Shown here piece by piece: positions 45,173 through 54,466 of a DNA stretch of 64,000 nt. Location of the stretch: positions 62,001 through 126,000 of the forward strand of contig CAKOJR010000003.1 in NCBI GenBank assembly GCA_934090735.1, given 5' to 3'. Each line of letters begins with the position of its first letter. The stretch's first letter is position 1. The notes below the pieces were generated by a model. The model saw only the letters and a list, made by a program, of their open reading frames with translations. It was not told the DNA's origin and did not search any database. The position numbers and the translations under genes were made by a program. Source of the DNA: an uncultured Bacilli bacterium (lineage in GTDB: Bacteria; Bacillota_I; Bacilli_A; RF39; UBA660).

Positions 45173-46435
45173 AATTGTTATAATAGTTTTAAAATTTTTG
45201 TCTGATATAATTCTTTTAATTTTGATATCTTTATTTAGATTGCTAATGTAATTTAAACCTAATCCTGAATTTCTGTTTTTAGTGCTATAATTTTTTTCAC
45301 CTAATTTATCGATATCGACAAAATTGTTAAATGAGTTGGTAATGTCGATGGTGTAATAATCATCGTCTTTATATAGTCCCATACATATTAGTTTTTCTTC
45401 AGTATCGATACTGGCTTCAATTGCATTATCTAGACATATAGCAATTATTTCACATGTATCTAAGTAGATATCAGTATTTTCATCTAACTTTTCAAAATCG
45501 ATTTTATTATCCATATAAAATTTAACGTTGTTAGTTTCGGCAAGCTGCATTTTTAAAAATATAATACCTTGCAAACCTGAGGGAAATGAACTAATGTTAT
45601 TAACCCACTCTTCTTCTTGATTATATTTTTCGTATATTTTTTTAATTGCACTTTCTTTATCTTTGGCGCGATCTATAATGAACAAATCATTTTTTAGGTT
45701 ATGTTTCAATGTTCGGTAATTGTCAGCAGTTTTTTGATAGTTATGTAAGTTATCGTTTAAATATTTATTTTTGATGATAAGAGCTTTATTATCGTAGATT
45801 TCGTGAATAAATATGTATGAAAAGTATGATATAAAAATGATAAGTACTAGTAAGGATATATAATACTTGTAATCAACATAGTTATATACCATCATTATGT
45901 TGTATGCATGAGCTACTAGTATTAACATACTAAAATATATAAGGATTTTCTTGCTTCCTTCTAGTAAAGTTAGTAATGATTTTAATGTTCTATTTATTCT
46001 TTTGGTTTTAAATATTTTGTAGTATGTATATGAAAATAGTATGGTGAGAAATAATTTAGACTTTGTATTCATGTTTAATTCTTCAATATTTTTACATACA
46101 AATGATATTGTGATTGATAATACTGGGTCTAGTACAAATGATATTAAGGTCATCAAACAGTTTTTGCAGATTGTTCTTAACCATGATTCTTTAAACATTA
46201 TTTTATACATTACTAGGTAGATAATTGCACTTATTAAGGCATTTATTGCGATTATGGGATTATACAAATTATTTACCGATATTATAAACGAAGTTAAAAG
46301 TATGAGAATGCAGTTGTTATGAGAAAATTTTATTTTATTATCAGAAAAACTTTGATATGCAAGAATGTAGACAATTGTTAATAAAATAGCTGATAGGTAT
46401 AAGGTAAAAAAGTGATAACTAAAAATATTATTCAT
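45155..46435 (-). CDS. agrC: AgrC-type peptide-sensing histidine kinase
   Basis: 426 residues. Six or seven membrane helices fill residues 1-215, the receptor half. The cytoplasmic part is a GHKL kinase of the HPK10 type: H box 'YRTLKHNLKNDLF' (His245), N box 'EIIAICLDNAIEAS' (Asn337) and G box 'NSGLGLN' (389-395); no D/F-box is needed in this class. Its start overlaps the regulator gene by 8 bp, so the pair is coupled. Unlike S. aureus, where agrBDCA is one operon, this gene converges on agrBD from the opposite strand. Confidence 0.87.
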   Translation of the reverse strand: MNNIFSYHFFTLYLSAILLTIVYILAYQSFSDNKIKFSHNNCILILLTSFIISVNNLYNPIIAINALISAIIYLVMYKIMFKESWLRTICKNCLMTLISFVLDPVLSITISFVCKNIEELNMNTKSKLFLTILFSYTYYKIFKTKRINRTLKSLLTLLEGSKKILIYFSMLILVAHAYNIMMVYNYVDYKYYISLLVLIIFISYFSYIFIHEIYDNKALIIKNKYLNDNLHNYQKTADNYRTLKHNLKNDLFIIDRAKDKESAIKKIYEKYNQEEEWVNNISSFPSGLQGIIFLKMQLAETNNVKFYMDNKIDFEKLDENTDIYLDTCEIIAICLDNAIEASIDTEEKLICMGLYKDDDYYTIDITNSFNNFVDIDKLGEKNYSTKNRNSGLGLNYISNLNKDIKIKRIISDKNFKTIITIKKVTN

Positions 46436-47144
46436 CTATTTTGCCTTTATTATTTCTAAAGTTTTTAGAGCACATGTTTACCGTTTCGCCAGTTGATAAG
46501 GCAAAGTAGCCTTGACCCCAGTTATATTCCTGAACATAATCATTATTTACGATGCATGCTCTGTGTACTTGTCTAAATCGGTCATCAAGTTTTGTTAAAG
46601 CATCTTGTAATGTCATGCTTATTGCATATTCTCCTTTTGTTGTTTTGATAATAAGTTTTCTGGAAGTAGTTTCTCTATAGATATAAATAATATCTTTTAC
46701 AAATATTTGTAAGTCTGATTGACCATTTGTGTAGAAAAATTTGCGATTATCAAATTTACGATTTACTATTAATGATAATTGTTTTGTTAGGTCTTTTTCT
46801 AAATTGTGAAATTTTCTTATAAAGCAAAATACTTTAAATAAACTTTCGTAAACGGTATCAAACATTTTATCATGATTGGTTATGAACAATATTTCACTAT
46901 CCCAATCATCTTTTCTTACTTCTCTTGCGATGTCTAGTCCAGATTTGTCTCCTTGAATTTCAATGTCTAAAATATAAATTTTTGTATCATGAGAATCTTT
47001 TATAACAGATTTAAGCTTAGGCGTATATCTTTCATAGGTCTGTATTTCATAGTTGCTATCATTTTTAAACATAATCTTATCAATAATATTTTTGTAAATG
47101 TCTTGATATCCTTTTTCATCTTCAACTATAATAAATTTTATCAT
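46428..47144 (-). CDS. agrA: AgrA-type LytTR response regulator
   Basis: 238 residues from the ATG at 47142-47144 (CGGAGGAAATGT upstream); an ATG six codons earlier would include that site in the coding region. The receiver domain has the acidic pocket 'FIIVEDEKGY' and phospho-acceptor Asp60 in 'KIYILDIEIQG'. The C-terminal LytTR DNA-binding domain (about 135-238) includes 'DLQIFVKDIIYIYRETTSRK', 'RFRQVHRACIVNNDYVQEYN' and 'GETVNMCSKNFRN'. Probably activates agrBD through the 21-bp-spaced repeats. Confidence 0.88.
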   Translation of the reverse strand: MIKFIIVEDEKGYQDIYKNIIDKIMFKNDSNYEIQTYERYTPKLKSVIKDSHDTKIYILDIEIQGDKSGLDIAREVRKDDWDSEILFITNHDKMFDTVYESLFKVFCFIRKFHNLEKDLTKQLSLIVNRKFDNRKFFYTNGQSDLQIFVKDIIYIYRETTSRKLIIKTTKGEYAISMTLQDALTKLDDRFRQVHRACIVNNDYVQEYNWGQGYFALSTGETVNMCSKNFRNNKGKIDE

Positions 47145-47170
47145 ACATTTCCTCCGTGCCATTTGCCCGA

Positions 47171-47183
47171 CAAGTTAATTATA
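47171..47183 (-). promoter_or_regulatory. Promoter of the agrA-agrC operon
   Basis: TATAAT on the minus strand (47178-47183), about 25 bp before the ribosome binding site. Upstream, the amidase terminator occupies the -35 region, whose match is poor. No 21-bp repeats are visible, so the operon may be constitutive. Confidence 0.55.
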
Positions 47184-47189
47184 CTACAA

Positions 47190-47225
47190 AAAAAGAAAAC
47201 GGGGTCTTTATTTTCGGCGTTTTCT
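47190..47225 (-). terminator. Terminator overlapping the 3' end of the amidase gene
   Basis: GAAAACG/CGTTTTC stem (47195-47201 with 47218-47224) followed on the minus strand by a run of U. The distal arm lies in the last codons of the amidase gene. Confidence 0.75.
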
Positions 47226-48992
47226 TCGTTTTTTGTGGATTTTTAGGGATTTTCTCACTAGTAGTAGAATAATTATTATGCTTAATGCAATTATGCACTG
47301 AATTGTCCATGTTAGAATTATAAATAAATAGTATTTTTGATTTAGCTTTTTGGCTTCTTGTTCGGAATTTTCAAGATTTTGGTAATCTTTGAGAAACTTT
47401 TTTGCTTCTTTTTGCCATTTTTTATTTAGTAATGTTGGCTTTTGATTATATCTTTTTTGATATCTTTGAACTAATTTAGTTACTTCATTACTTACCTCAT
47501 ACAGTGATGGTGCGGGATTGGCCGGTTCATATAAGTTAAGTGAGGTAATGTAATTTGCAAGTGATAATAGGAATTCATCATTTTGCGTTTTAGTCATTAT
47601 TTCAAGAGAATATGGCAAGACGTCACTATCAAAACCTATAGGAATTGTTATTGCTGGATAATTTATTGTAGATGATGCGTGAGCGGATAAATTAATTATG
47701 CCTGTTGTACCTACTTTTAATATTTTGTTTTTACTTGATGGATATATGATGGCGTCTAACTTATTTTCTTCCATAACATCTGCTATGTAGTCTTTATATT
47801 CTTCTTTTAATTCATCTTTGTAAGTTTGATCTGTTTTAGAATTACACTCTTTTTCATAGCCTTCTAAACCTGGAGTAAGCTTTGCTAGTTCTTCGAAGGT
47901 TTTTATATTGCCCTGATGATTTAAGATATATTCATTAAATTTGTCACAAAACTGGTAACCACTATAAGATTTTGCAACGTCGCTATCTACTGTAGTTGTG
48001 TAGTAATTTTCGATTACCTTGATAGTGATGCCTGAGTCTTTTATTTTATCTAGGGCGTTTGTTAAAAGTTTTTTTACTTCTTCATTTATTTCTTTATTTT
48101 CTGGTAGTGTGTTATCATCGTTTCCATTTAAAAATGTTTCTGATATTCCAAGGGTTATATTTTGTGGTTCTATTTCAGTAATTTTTAAGTTTTCTGAATC
48201 GTATGTTTTGTTATCACTTTCATCTTTACCTTTTATGATGTTAGTTATGGTTACGATGTCTTCAACCGTTTTTCCTATAACACCTGGTGTGTCTCTTTCA
48301 AGGTCATATGGGATTATCCCAGTTCTACTAATTAGTCCTAGAGTTGGTCGATAGCCAATAAGGCTTGCTGCTTGAGCAGGGAGTCTTACGGATGCATTTG
48401 TGTCCGTTCCAATAGCAATGGGGGCAAAGTTTAAAGTTACACTTACTGCTGAACCACCACTTGAACCATATGATGAGTATGCTAAGTTATAAGCATTTTT
48501 TACTGTACCATAGTCGCTTGATGAGGAACTGGCATAAAAAGCAAATTTGCTCATATTAGCTTTAGCTATTATTATTGCGCCTGCTTCTTTTAATTTTTGT
48601 ATTATATAGGCATCTTCATTAGGATAGTTATCGCTTAATGCTTTTGAGCCGGCAGTTGTTGCAGTTCCTAGAACGTCAATATTATCTTTTACAATAATGG
48701 GGATGCCATGAATAGATGATTTTATTTTACCATTTTGTCTTTCTATGTCTAATTCTTTTGCTTCATTTATAGCGTCTTTATTAATTGTTATTAAAGCATC
48801 ATATTTATCATTATATTCATTAATTCTTTCTAAATATAAATTTATAAGTTCTTCACTGGTGATGATTTCTTCTTCTAATGCTTTACTTAATGATGATACT
48901 GTTTCTTTTGTAATGTCAAGTGGAGCTTTTGTTAGTGCTAAAACATTAAGAGGAAATAATATTAAAAAGAGGATAAAAATCTTTTTACGCAT
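47208..48992 (-). CDS. Secreted, C-terminally membrane-anchored amidase-signature enzyme
   Basis: 594 residues. Signal peptide 'MRKKIFILFLILFPLNVLAL', an amidase-signature domain, then a C-terminal membrane helix ('LFIILTWTIQCIIALSIIII') with a basic tail (HKKRRKRRK). The catalytic triad Lys102 ('IIVKDNID'), cis-Ser177/178 ('YGSSGGSA') and Ser201 ('GTDTNASVRLPA') has the family spacing, but the usual GG before the nucleophile is NA. Most family members are cytoplasmic (GatA); an extracytoplasmic, tethered form suggests an envelope or peptide substrate. Lies just upstream of agrA. Confidence 0.85.
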   Translation of the reverse strand: MRKKIFILFLILFPLNVLALTKAPLDITKETVSSLSKALEEEIITSEELINLYLERINEYNDKYDALITINKDAINEAKELDIERQNGKIKSSIHGIPIIVKDNIDVLGTATTAGSKALSDNYPNEDAYIIQKLKEAGAIIIAKANMSKFAFYASSSSSDYGTVKNAYNLAYSSYGSSGGSAVSVTLNFAPIAIGTDTNASVRLPAQAASLIGYRPTLGLISRTGIIPYDLERDTPGVIGKTVEDIVTITNIIKGKDESDNKTYDSENLKITEIEPQNITLGISETFLNGNDDNTLPENKEINEEVKKLLTNALDKIKDSGITIKVIENYYTTTVDSDVAKSYSGYQFCDKFNEYILNHQGNIKTFEELAKLTPGLEGYEKECNSKTDQTYKDELKEEYKDYIADVMEENKLDAIIYPSSKNKILKVGTTGIINLSAHASSTINYPAITIPIGFDSDVLPYSLEIMTKTQNDEFLLSLANYITSLNLYEPANPAPSLYEVSNEVTKLVQRYQKRYNQKPTLLNKKWQKEAKKFLKDYQNLENSEQEAKKLNQKYYLFIILTWTIQCIIALSIIIILLLVRKSLKIHKKRRKRRK

Positions 48993-49410
48993 TTCTAACC
49001 TCTCTTTGTAAATCTCTTTCTTTTATCGTCTGTCTTTTATCATAGTTATGTTTTCCTTGACAGATACCTAGTAGTACTTTGGCGTGATTATTTTTAATAT
49101 AGACTTCTAGAGGAATTAATGTGTATCCTTGCTTTTGAGTTTCTTCTTTAAGTCTTTTGATTTCTGTTTTGTGAAGTAGTAGTTTTCTTGTTCTTCTTTC
49201 TTCATGATTAAATCTATTGCCTTCATCGTATTTAGCAATATACATGTTTATTAGATAAGCTTCATCGTTTTTTATTTTGGCGTAACAATCTTTTATATCG
49301 GCACTGCCTTTTCTTAATGATTTAATTTCTGTACCCGTTAAAACTATTCCACATTCGATTTCTTTTAGTATGAAATAATTAAATCTCGCTTTGCGGTTTT
49401 TGATTTCCAT
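48985..49410 (-). CDS. smpB: SsrA-binding protein SmpB
   Basis: 141 residues from ATG 49408-49410. Partners tmRNA in rescuing stalled ribosomes. 'MEIKNRKARFNYFILKEIEC', 'GIVLTGTEIKSLRKGSADIK' and 'LLGICQGKHNYDKRQTIKER' are typical. A TGGAGG site lies nine bases upstream; the longer frame is excluded since it would cover it. It overlaps the rnr end by 32 bp, the usual secG-rnr-smpB order. I found no ssrA gene in this window. Confidence 0.95.
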   Translation of the reverse strand: MEIKNRKARFNYFILKEIECGIVLTGTEIKSLRKGSADIKDCYAKIKNDEAYLINMYIAKYDEGNRFNHEERRTRKLLLHKTEIKRLKEETQKQGYTLIPLEVYIKNNHAKVLLGICQGKHNYDKRQTIKERDLQREVRNA

Positions 49411-51505
49411 TTTGATCATCCTCCAGTAGTATAAAGTCAATTGTTTTACTTTCTTTACTTGCACCTACTACTTTAACTCTTACTTTACTTCCAAGTCTAT
49501 ATATTTTTTTATGTCTTTCACCAATAAGAGCCATTAATTCTGGTAAGTAATTGTAGTAGTCTCCTTCAAGTGTGTTAATATGGACTAGACCTTCAATCAT
49601 GTTTGGTAGTTCGACAAAGAAACCGAAGTTAGTGACACCGCTTATGTAGCCTTCGTAGACTTCGCCAACATGATCTTCCATGTATTCAGCCATTTTCATG
49701 TCATCTACTTCACGTTCTGCATCTACTGCTGCTTGTTCTCTTTGACTGCAGTTTTCGGCCATGTTTGGTAAAACACTTTCATAGTAGTTTATAGTTTGAA
49801 TGTCCATTTTGTTTTCAAATAAGTAAGTATGAAGTAGTCTATGGAGTAATAGGTCTGGGTATCTTCTTATTGGGCTTGTAAAGTGAGTATAGCATTTGCT
49901 ACCTAATCCAAAGTGACCGATATTTTCTGATGAATATACTGCTTTTTGCATGCATCTAAGTAGAAGCGAAGCAAATATTTGATGATTCGGAACGTTTTCT
50001 AATTGAGCTAGTATTTTTTGCATTGATGTTGGAGTAAAGTTTTTAAAGTTGCCAGTAAGTTTGTAGCCACTTAATGATACAAGGTTAATAAATGAGTCGA
50101 TTTTTTCTGATTTAGGGGTGCCGTGAACACGATAGATTGATGGTAAATCCATGTTGTAAAGGTGAGATGCGACAGTTTCGTTAGCAGCAATCATGAAATC
50201 TTCAATTAGTTTTTCTCCGTCTTCTCTATCATATGTTACGACGTCAATACATTTTCCGTTTTTATCACAAATTATTTTAGGCTCTTCAATTGAGAAATCG
50301 ATGTAGCCTCTGCGCTCTTTATTTTTTCTTAAGATGTGTGCTAGTTCATTCATTAGTTTTAGTCTTGAAACGTATGGTGCGTATTCTTCGCCATATGTAT
50401 CTCTCATAAGGATATCGTTTACTTTTTTATATGTCATTTTTTTGCATGATTTAATGTAACTTGGGAAGATATCGTAGTTTACAACGTCACCTTTAGCATT
50501 TATTTGCATGACGCATGAGATTGTTAGTCTTACTACGCCTTCATTTAGAGAGCAAATTCCATTTGATAGTTTGTGAGGTAACATTGGGATAACACTGTAG
50601 GCTAGATATGAGCTTGTTCCTCTTGTGAATGCATCTTTATCTAGCGGACTATCTTTTGTGACATAATGGCTTACATCTGCTATATGAACGCCCAGTGTAT
50701 ATAAATTGTTTTCTGTGCTTATGCTTATGGCATCGTCGATATCTTTGGTATCGTCTCCATCAATTGTAAAGATTACTTCATTTGTTAGGTCTTTTCTTCC
50801 AGTTAGTTCTTTTTCTTCAACCATGATTGGTAGTTCTTCTGTTTGTTTTTCTGATTCTTTAGAGAATTCTTCAAAGATGCCATATTTGTAAGCGATAGTT
50901 TTTATGTCAACTCCTGGGTCATCTTTATGTCCAATAATTTTTACTACTTTGCCAATGTAGTGGTTTGGCGCTAGTTCTTTTTCTAGATTTACTAGGACTT
51001 TTGTACCTAGAACGCAATCTTTGGTAGTGTTTGGATCTAGGTCTATTAAAAGTTTGGACTTTTCGTCGTCTAATATAAGAATAGGTTTATCTTTTCTAAT
51101 ACTGTATTCGCCAATAATATTTTTAGTGTTTCTTTTTAAAATTTTAATTACACGGCCTTCAGTTTTGCCTTTATATTTGATAAGTTCAGCTAATACTTCA
51201 TCTCCATTTACGGCATCATTAAGGTTTTTGTAGTCGATATAAAGATCGTCACCATCTAAAAGAAGAAAGCCATTTCCTGCTTTATTAATGCTTAGTTTTC
51301 CACATTTTAAATATTCACAATTTTCTAAAAGTAGATATTTATCTTTTTTAGTCTTGTAAATTTTGTTTTCCTCAATAAGGGTATCTAAAGTTTTTTGTAA
51401 ATCTTTTAGTTCAAGTGCACTGTGTAAATTTAGGGCATCGTTTATTTGGATAAGTGTCTGGGCATCATGCATTTTGCTTAAATAGTTAATAATTTCTTCT
51501 TTCAT
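49379..51505 (-). CDS. rnr: Ribonuclease R
   Basis: 708 residues from ATG 51503-51505 (TTGGAGGACTAT upstream; the TTG-initiated frame would include it). N-terminal helix-turn-helix ('NYLSKMHDAQTLIQINDALN'), cold-shock domains, the RNB catalytic domain ('TIDGDDTKDIDDAISISTEN' with its metal-binding Asp residues), and a C-terminal S1 domain ('GEVYEGYISGVTNFGFFVEL'). 3'-to-5' exoribonuclease acting on structured RNA and in tmRNA-linked mRNA decay, consistent with smpB next door. Confidence 0.97.
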   Translation of the reverse strand: MKEEIINYLSKMHDAQTLIQINDALNLHSALELKDLQKTLDTLIEENKIYKTKKDKYLLLENCEYLKCGKLSINKAGNGFLLLDGDDLYIDYKNLNDAVNGDEVLAELIKYKGKTEGRVIKILKRNTKNIIGEYSIRKDKPILILDDEKSKLLIDLDPNTTKDCVLGTKVLVNLEKELAPNHYIGKVVKIIGHKDDPGVDIKTIAYKYGIFEEFSKESEKQTEELPIMVEEKELTGRKDLTNEVIFTIDGDDTKDIDDAISISTENNLYTLGVHIADVSHYVTKDSPLDKDAFTRGTSSYLAYSVIPMLPHKLSNGICSLNEGVVRLTISCVMQINAKGDVVNYDIFPSYIKSCKKMTYKKVNDILMRDTYGEEYAPYVSRLKLMNELAHILRKNKERRGYIDFSIEEPKIICDKNGKCIDVVTYDREDGEKLIEDFMIAANETVASHLYNMDLPSIYRVHGTPKSEKIDSFINLVSLSGYKLTGNFKNFTPTSMQKILAQLENVPNHQIFASLLLRCMQKAVYSSENIGHFGLGSKCYTHFTSPIRRYPDLLLHRLLHTYLFENKMDIQTINYYESVLPNMAENCSQREQAAVDAEREVDDMKMAEYMEDHVGEVYEGYISGVTNFGFFVELPNMIEGLVHINTLEGDYYNYLPELMALIGERHKKIYRLGSKVRVKVVGASKESKTIDFILLEDDQNGNQKPQSEI

Positions 51506-51549
51506 ATAGTCCTCCAATTATATTTTATCATATTTTTGTAATGTAAACT

Positions 51550-51575
51550 AAAAAAAGCACCGATTAGGCACTTTC
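51550..51575 (-). terminator. Terminator after secG
   Basis: AAAGTGCC/CGGTGCTTT-type stem with two G-U pairs and a short loop, then seven U on the minus strand; it begins next to the secG stop. Confidence 0.7.
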
Positions 51576-51791
51576 TTAACTAATATAAATTAGGAATGAT
51601 AATACAAAGAATGCTAAACCAAGAATTAATGTAAGACGGCTAATTACTAATTCTGAGCCTCTTTCTTTTTGATTAGCAAATAATTCTGTATTTCCTCCTG
51701 ATATTATTTGACTAGCATCACTTGCTTTGCCACTTTGAAGTAGGACAATTGCGATAAGTAATACTGATACAATTAATAAAATAGTTTCCAT
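51576..51791 (-). CDS. secG: Preprotein translocase subunit SecG
   Basis: 71 residues, two membrane helices: 'METILLIVSVLLIAIVLLQS' and 'ISRLTLILGLAFFVLSFLIY', joined by the conserved 'GKASDASQIISGGNTELFAN' loop. Stimulates SecYEG translocation. secG upstream of rnr is a common Firmicutes order. Confidence 0.95.
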   Translation of the reverse strand: METILLIVSVLLIAIVLLQSGKASDASQIISGGNTELFANQKERGSELVISRLTLILGLAFFVLSFLIYIS

Positions 51792-51843
51792 AAAATCACC
51801 TGACTAATAAAGATGTTACCATATTTTATGAGTTATTTCAAGT

Positions 51844-53058
51844 TTACTCTCCTATTTTTTCTTCAATTCTTAGTAGTTCGTTATACTTTGCTATACGTTC
51901 TCCTCTACATAATGAGCCAGTTTTTATGTATCCTAAGTTTAAGCCAACTGCCATTTGTGATATAAATGTATCTTCTGTTTCACCACTTCTGTGTGAGATG
52001 ATCGTTTTAAATTCAGAATTTTTAGCTAGTTTTATGGTATCTAACATTTCAGTTATTGTACCTATTTGGTTTGCTTTTAATAGAATAGCATTATTATATT
52101 TTTCGGTTATTCCTTTTTGTAAATATTTAATATTTGTGACAAAGTAGTCATCTCCAACTAGCATTATTTTGTTGCCAATTAATTCAGTAAGTTTCTTTAT
52201 TGAATCTGTGTCGTCTTCACTGAAGGCGTCTTCGATGCTAATTATTGGATAGGTTTCAGTTAATTTTATGTAGTAGTTTATTAGTTCTTCTTTAGTTAGT
52301 TCTTTTTTGTTTATTGTGTATTTATCATCTTTGTAGAATTCACTTGCGGCGGCATCTAGTGCTAGGTTTACGTCTTTTCCTGGGGTGTATCCACTTTCCT
52401 TAATAGCAAGGATTATGTAGTCTAGGGCTTCTTCAATAGTTTTAAATGTTGGAGCAAAACCACCTTCGTCACCTACTGCTGTTGAAAAGCCATTTTGTTT
52501 TAGAATGCTTTTTAGAGTTTGGAATACTTCAGCACCGCATCTTAATCTTTCTTTAAAAGTTCTTTGATTTGGAACAATCATAAATTCTTGAATTTCTAAA
52601 GAACTTGTTGCATGAACTCCACCATTTATAATATTCATCATTGGATATGGCATTGTATAAGGGCCATCAAATAATTCATATATTTCTTTATTTTGAGATT
52701 TAGCAATTGCTTTCATAATGCAAAGGGAAACACTTAAAATCGCATTAGCGCCTAGGTTTGTTTTATTCTTTGTGCCGTCCAGTTCTAATAGTAAATCATC
52801 TAGAACTTTTTGGTTTAATTCTTTACTTATTAAAGCATTTTTAATAGTTGTGTTTACATTGTTTACAGCTTTTGTTACACCTTTTCCGTGGTATCTTGCA
52901 CCACCATCTCTAAGTTCTAAGGCTTCGTTTGTGCCAGTTGATGCACCTGATGGGACGCTTGCTCTTACAGTAAAGGTTTCTGTGCTAAGCTCACACTCCA
53001 CAGTAGGATTTCCTCTTGAGTCTAGAATTTCTCTAGCGTATAAATTTGTAATTTTCAT
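51844..53058 (-). CDS. eno: Enolase
   Basis: Converts 2-phosphoglycerate to phosphoenolpyruvate. 404 residues, some 25 shorter than typical bacterial enolase. 'ILDSRGNPTVECELS', 'ASVPSGASTGTNEALELRDG', 'AVGDEGGFAPTFKTIEEALD', 'SIEDAFSEDDTDSIKKL', 'MLVGDDYFVTNIKYL', 'LLKANQIGTITEMLDT' and 'ISHRSGETEDTFISQMAVGL' cover all catalytic and metal ligands. The family 'WxGW' region near 'SIEDAFSEDD' differs (many enolases have EDGLDEDDW), but this does not affect the call. Confidence 0.95.
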   Translation of the reverse strand: MKITNLYAREILDSRGNPTVECELSTETFTVRASVPSGASTGTNEALELRDGGARYHGKGVTKAVNNVNTTIKNALISKELNQKVLDDLLLELDGTKNKTNLGANAILSVSLCIMKAIAKSQNKEIYELFDGPYTMPYPMMNIINGGVHATSSLEIQEFMIVPNQRTFKERLRCGAEVFQTLKSILKQNGFSTAVGDEGGFAPTFKTIEEALDYIILAIKESGYTPGKDVNLALDAAASEFYKDDKYTINKKELTKEELINYYIKLTETYPIISIEDAFSEDDTDSIKKLTELIGNKIMLVGDDYFVTNIKYLQKGITEKYNNAILLKANQIGTITEMLDTIKLAKNSEFKTIISHRSGETEDTFISQMAVGLNLGYIKTGSLCRGERIAKYNELLRIEEKIGE

Positions 53059-53165
53059 TTTTCATACCTTCTTTATAAGAAAATTATAAAATAAATGTTA
53101 ATCTCTATCAAGTTATTATTTGCGATTTGACACTTTAATGATATAATTAATTATAGGAGATTTTT

Positions 53166-54425
53166 ATGAAATTAGTTGAATTGTCAATTCGTGAATTTGA
53201 AAATTTTGCTTATAATCATCCACTTAGAAGTTACGCGCAAACTGTTAATTATGCTAAATTGATGGGTGAAATGGGCTTTTCTTATGACTATATTGGTTAT
53301 AAGGATGACATGGGTAATATTGTTGCTGGCTCTCTAATTTTAATAAAAAAAATTAAATATGGTAAGTATGCTTATGCACCTAAAGGTCTTTTAGTTGATT
53401 ATTATAATAGTAGTTTGTTTAAAGATTTCTTTAATGAGGTTGCTAGTTATTATAATAAAAAGGGTTGTGCTTTTATTAAGATTAATCCAGAGATTATTAT
53501 TGGCGAGTTAAATCCTAAAAGAAGTTTTGCAGCTAATTATAATCAAAATGTTAGAATTATTGATGATTTGAAGAGTTTAGGTTTTAAAAGAAGACGTGAG
53601 ATTAAACCACTTGATTTTATTTTTCCAAGAATTAGTCCTTACATTAATTTAAAAACTTATAATAGAGATATTTTAACTGATGAGGTTAAAGATATTTTGA
53701 ATACATCTACGAGTAGTGGACTTATTTTGGAGGATGCTAGTAATAAAGATGTTACATTACTTTATAATTATATTAAGGATAATAGTACGGAGAATATCAA
53801 TTTTTATAGAAATATGCTTAATATCTTTACGGGAAATACTGGAGCTAATGCTGAACTAGTTTTGCTTAAAGTTGATTATGAGGCTTGTTTGATTCAAACA
53901 CAGAGGGCTTATGAAAGAGAGCTTGAACATAATAATGAATGTAATGAAAAGATTCAAATAGATAGTAGCCAAGCTGTTTTAGAAGAGAAAATGGCATCTG
54001 ATAGAAATTTAATTTTAATTAAGCAGCAAGTGGTTCAAGCAACTAATAATTTGAAGAAGCAGAAATATGAATATATTGCAGCAGCATTGATTATGAAGTT
54101 TGAAAATAGAATTAGCATAATTGCAAATGGTTATGATAGTAAATTTATGTCTTTTAATCCAATGTATTATATGTATGAAGCGATAATTGAAAGATATAAA
54201 AATGATTATGATTTTCTTGACTTAAATGGGCTTGCTAATTCTTTTAGTGAAAGTAGTCCATATTATAAATTTAATGAAACCAAAATAGGAATGAATCCTG
54301 ATGTTTATGAGTTTATTGGCGAGTTTGATTATATTATTGATGAGGGAAAGTTTAGAAGAATTCAGGGTGCCGGACTTTTATCAGAGGAGTTTAAGCCATC
54401 ATATAAGTTAGAAAGTGAGCAGTAG
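53166..54425 (+). CDS. Fem-family aminoacyl-tRNA-dependent peptidoglycan transferase
   Basis: 419 residues. Fem enzymes add amino acids to the lipid II peptide cross-bridge from aminoacyl-tRNA. 'YAQTVNYAKLMGEMGFSYDY', 'GNIVAGSLILIKKIKYGKYA', 'YAPKGLLVDY' and the second GNAT half 'FNPMYYMYEAIIERYKNDYD' 'FLDLNGLANSFSESSPYYKF' with 'YEFIGEFDYIID' are typical. A helical arm (about 225-310) interrupts the second half, as in FemA/FemX. Alone on the plus strand with TAGGAGATTTTT. Confidence 0.9.
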   Translation: MKLVELSIREFENFAYNHPLRSYAQTVNYAKLMGEMGFSYDYIGYKDDMGNIVAGSLILIKKIKYGKYAYAPKGLLVDYYNSSLFKDFFNEVASYYNKKGCAFIKINPEIIIGELNPKRSFAANYNQNVRIIDDLKSLGFKRRREIKPLDFIFPRISPYINLKTYNRDILTDEVKDILNTSTSSGLILEDASNKDVTLLYNYIKDNSTENINFYRNMLNIFTGNTGANAELVLLKVDYEACLIQTQRAYERELEHNNECNEKIQIDSSQAVLEEKMASDRNLILIKQQVVQATNNLKKQKYEYIAAALIMKFENRISIIANGYDSKFMSFNPMYYMYEAIIERYKNDYDFLDLNGLANSFSESSPYYKFNETKIGMNPDVYEFIGEFDYIIDEGKFRRIQGAGLLSEEFKPSYKLESEQ

Positions 54426-54439
54426 CTTGCTTTTTTTGT

Positions 54440-54466
54440 AAAGAAAAAAACTCTTATCGAGTTTTA
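54440..54466. terminator. Terminator between the Fem gene and rbr
   Basis: AAAACTC/GAGTTTT stem (54447-54453 with 54459-54465) flanked by an A tract, ending rbr and perhaps the Fem gene as well. Confidence 0.75.
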
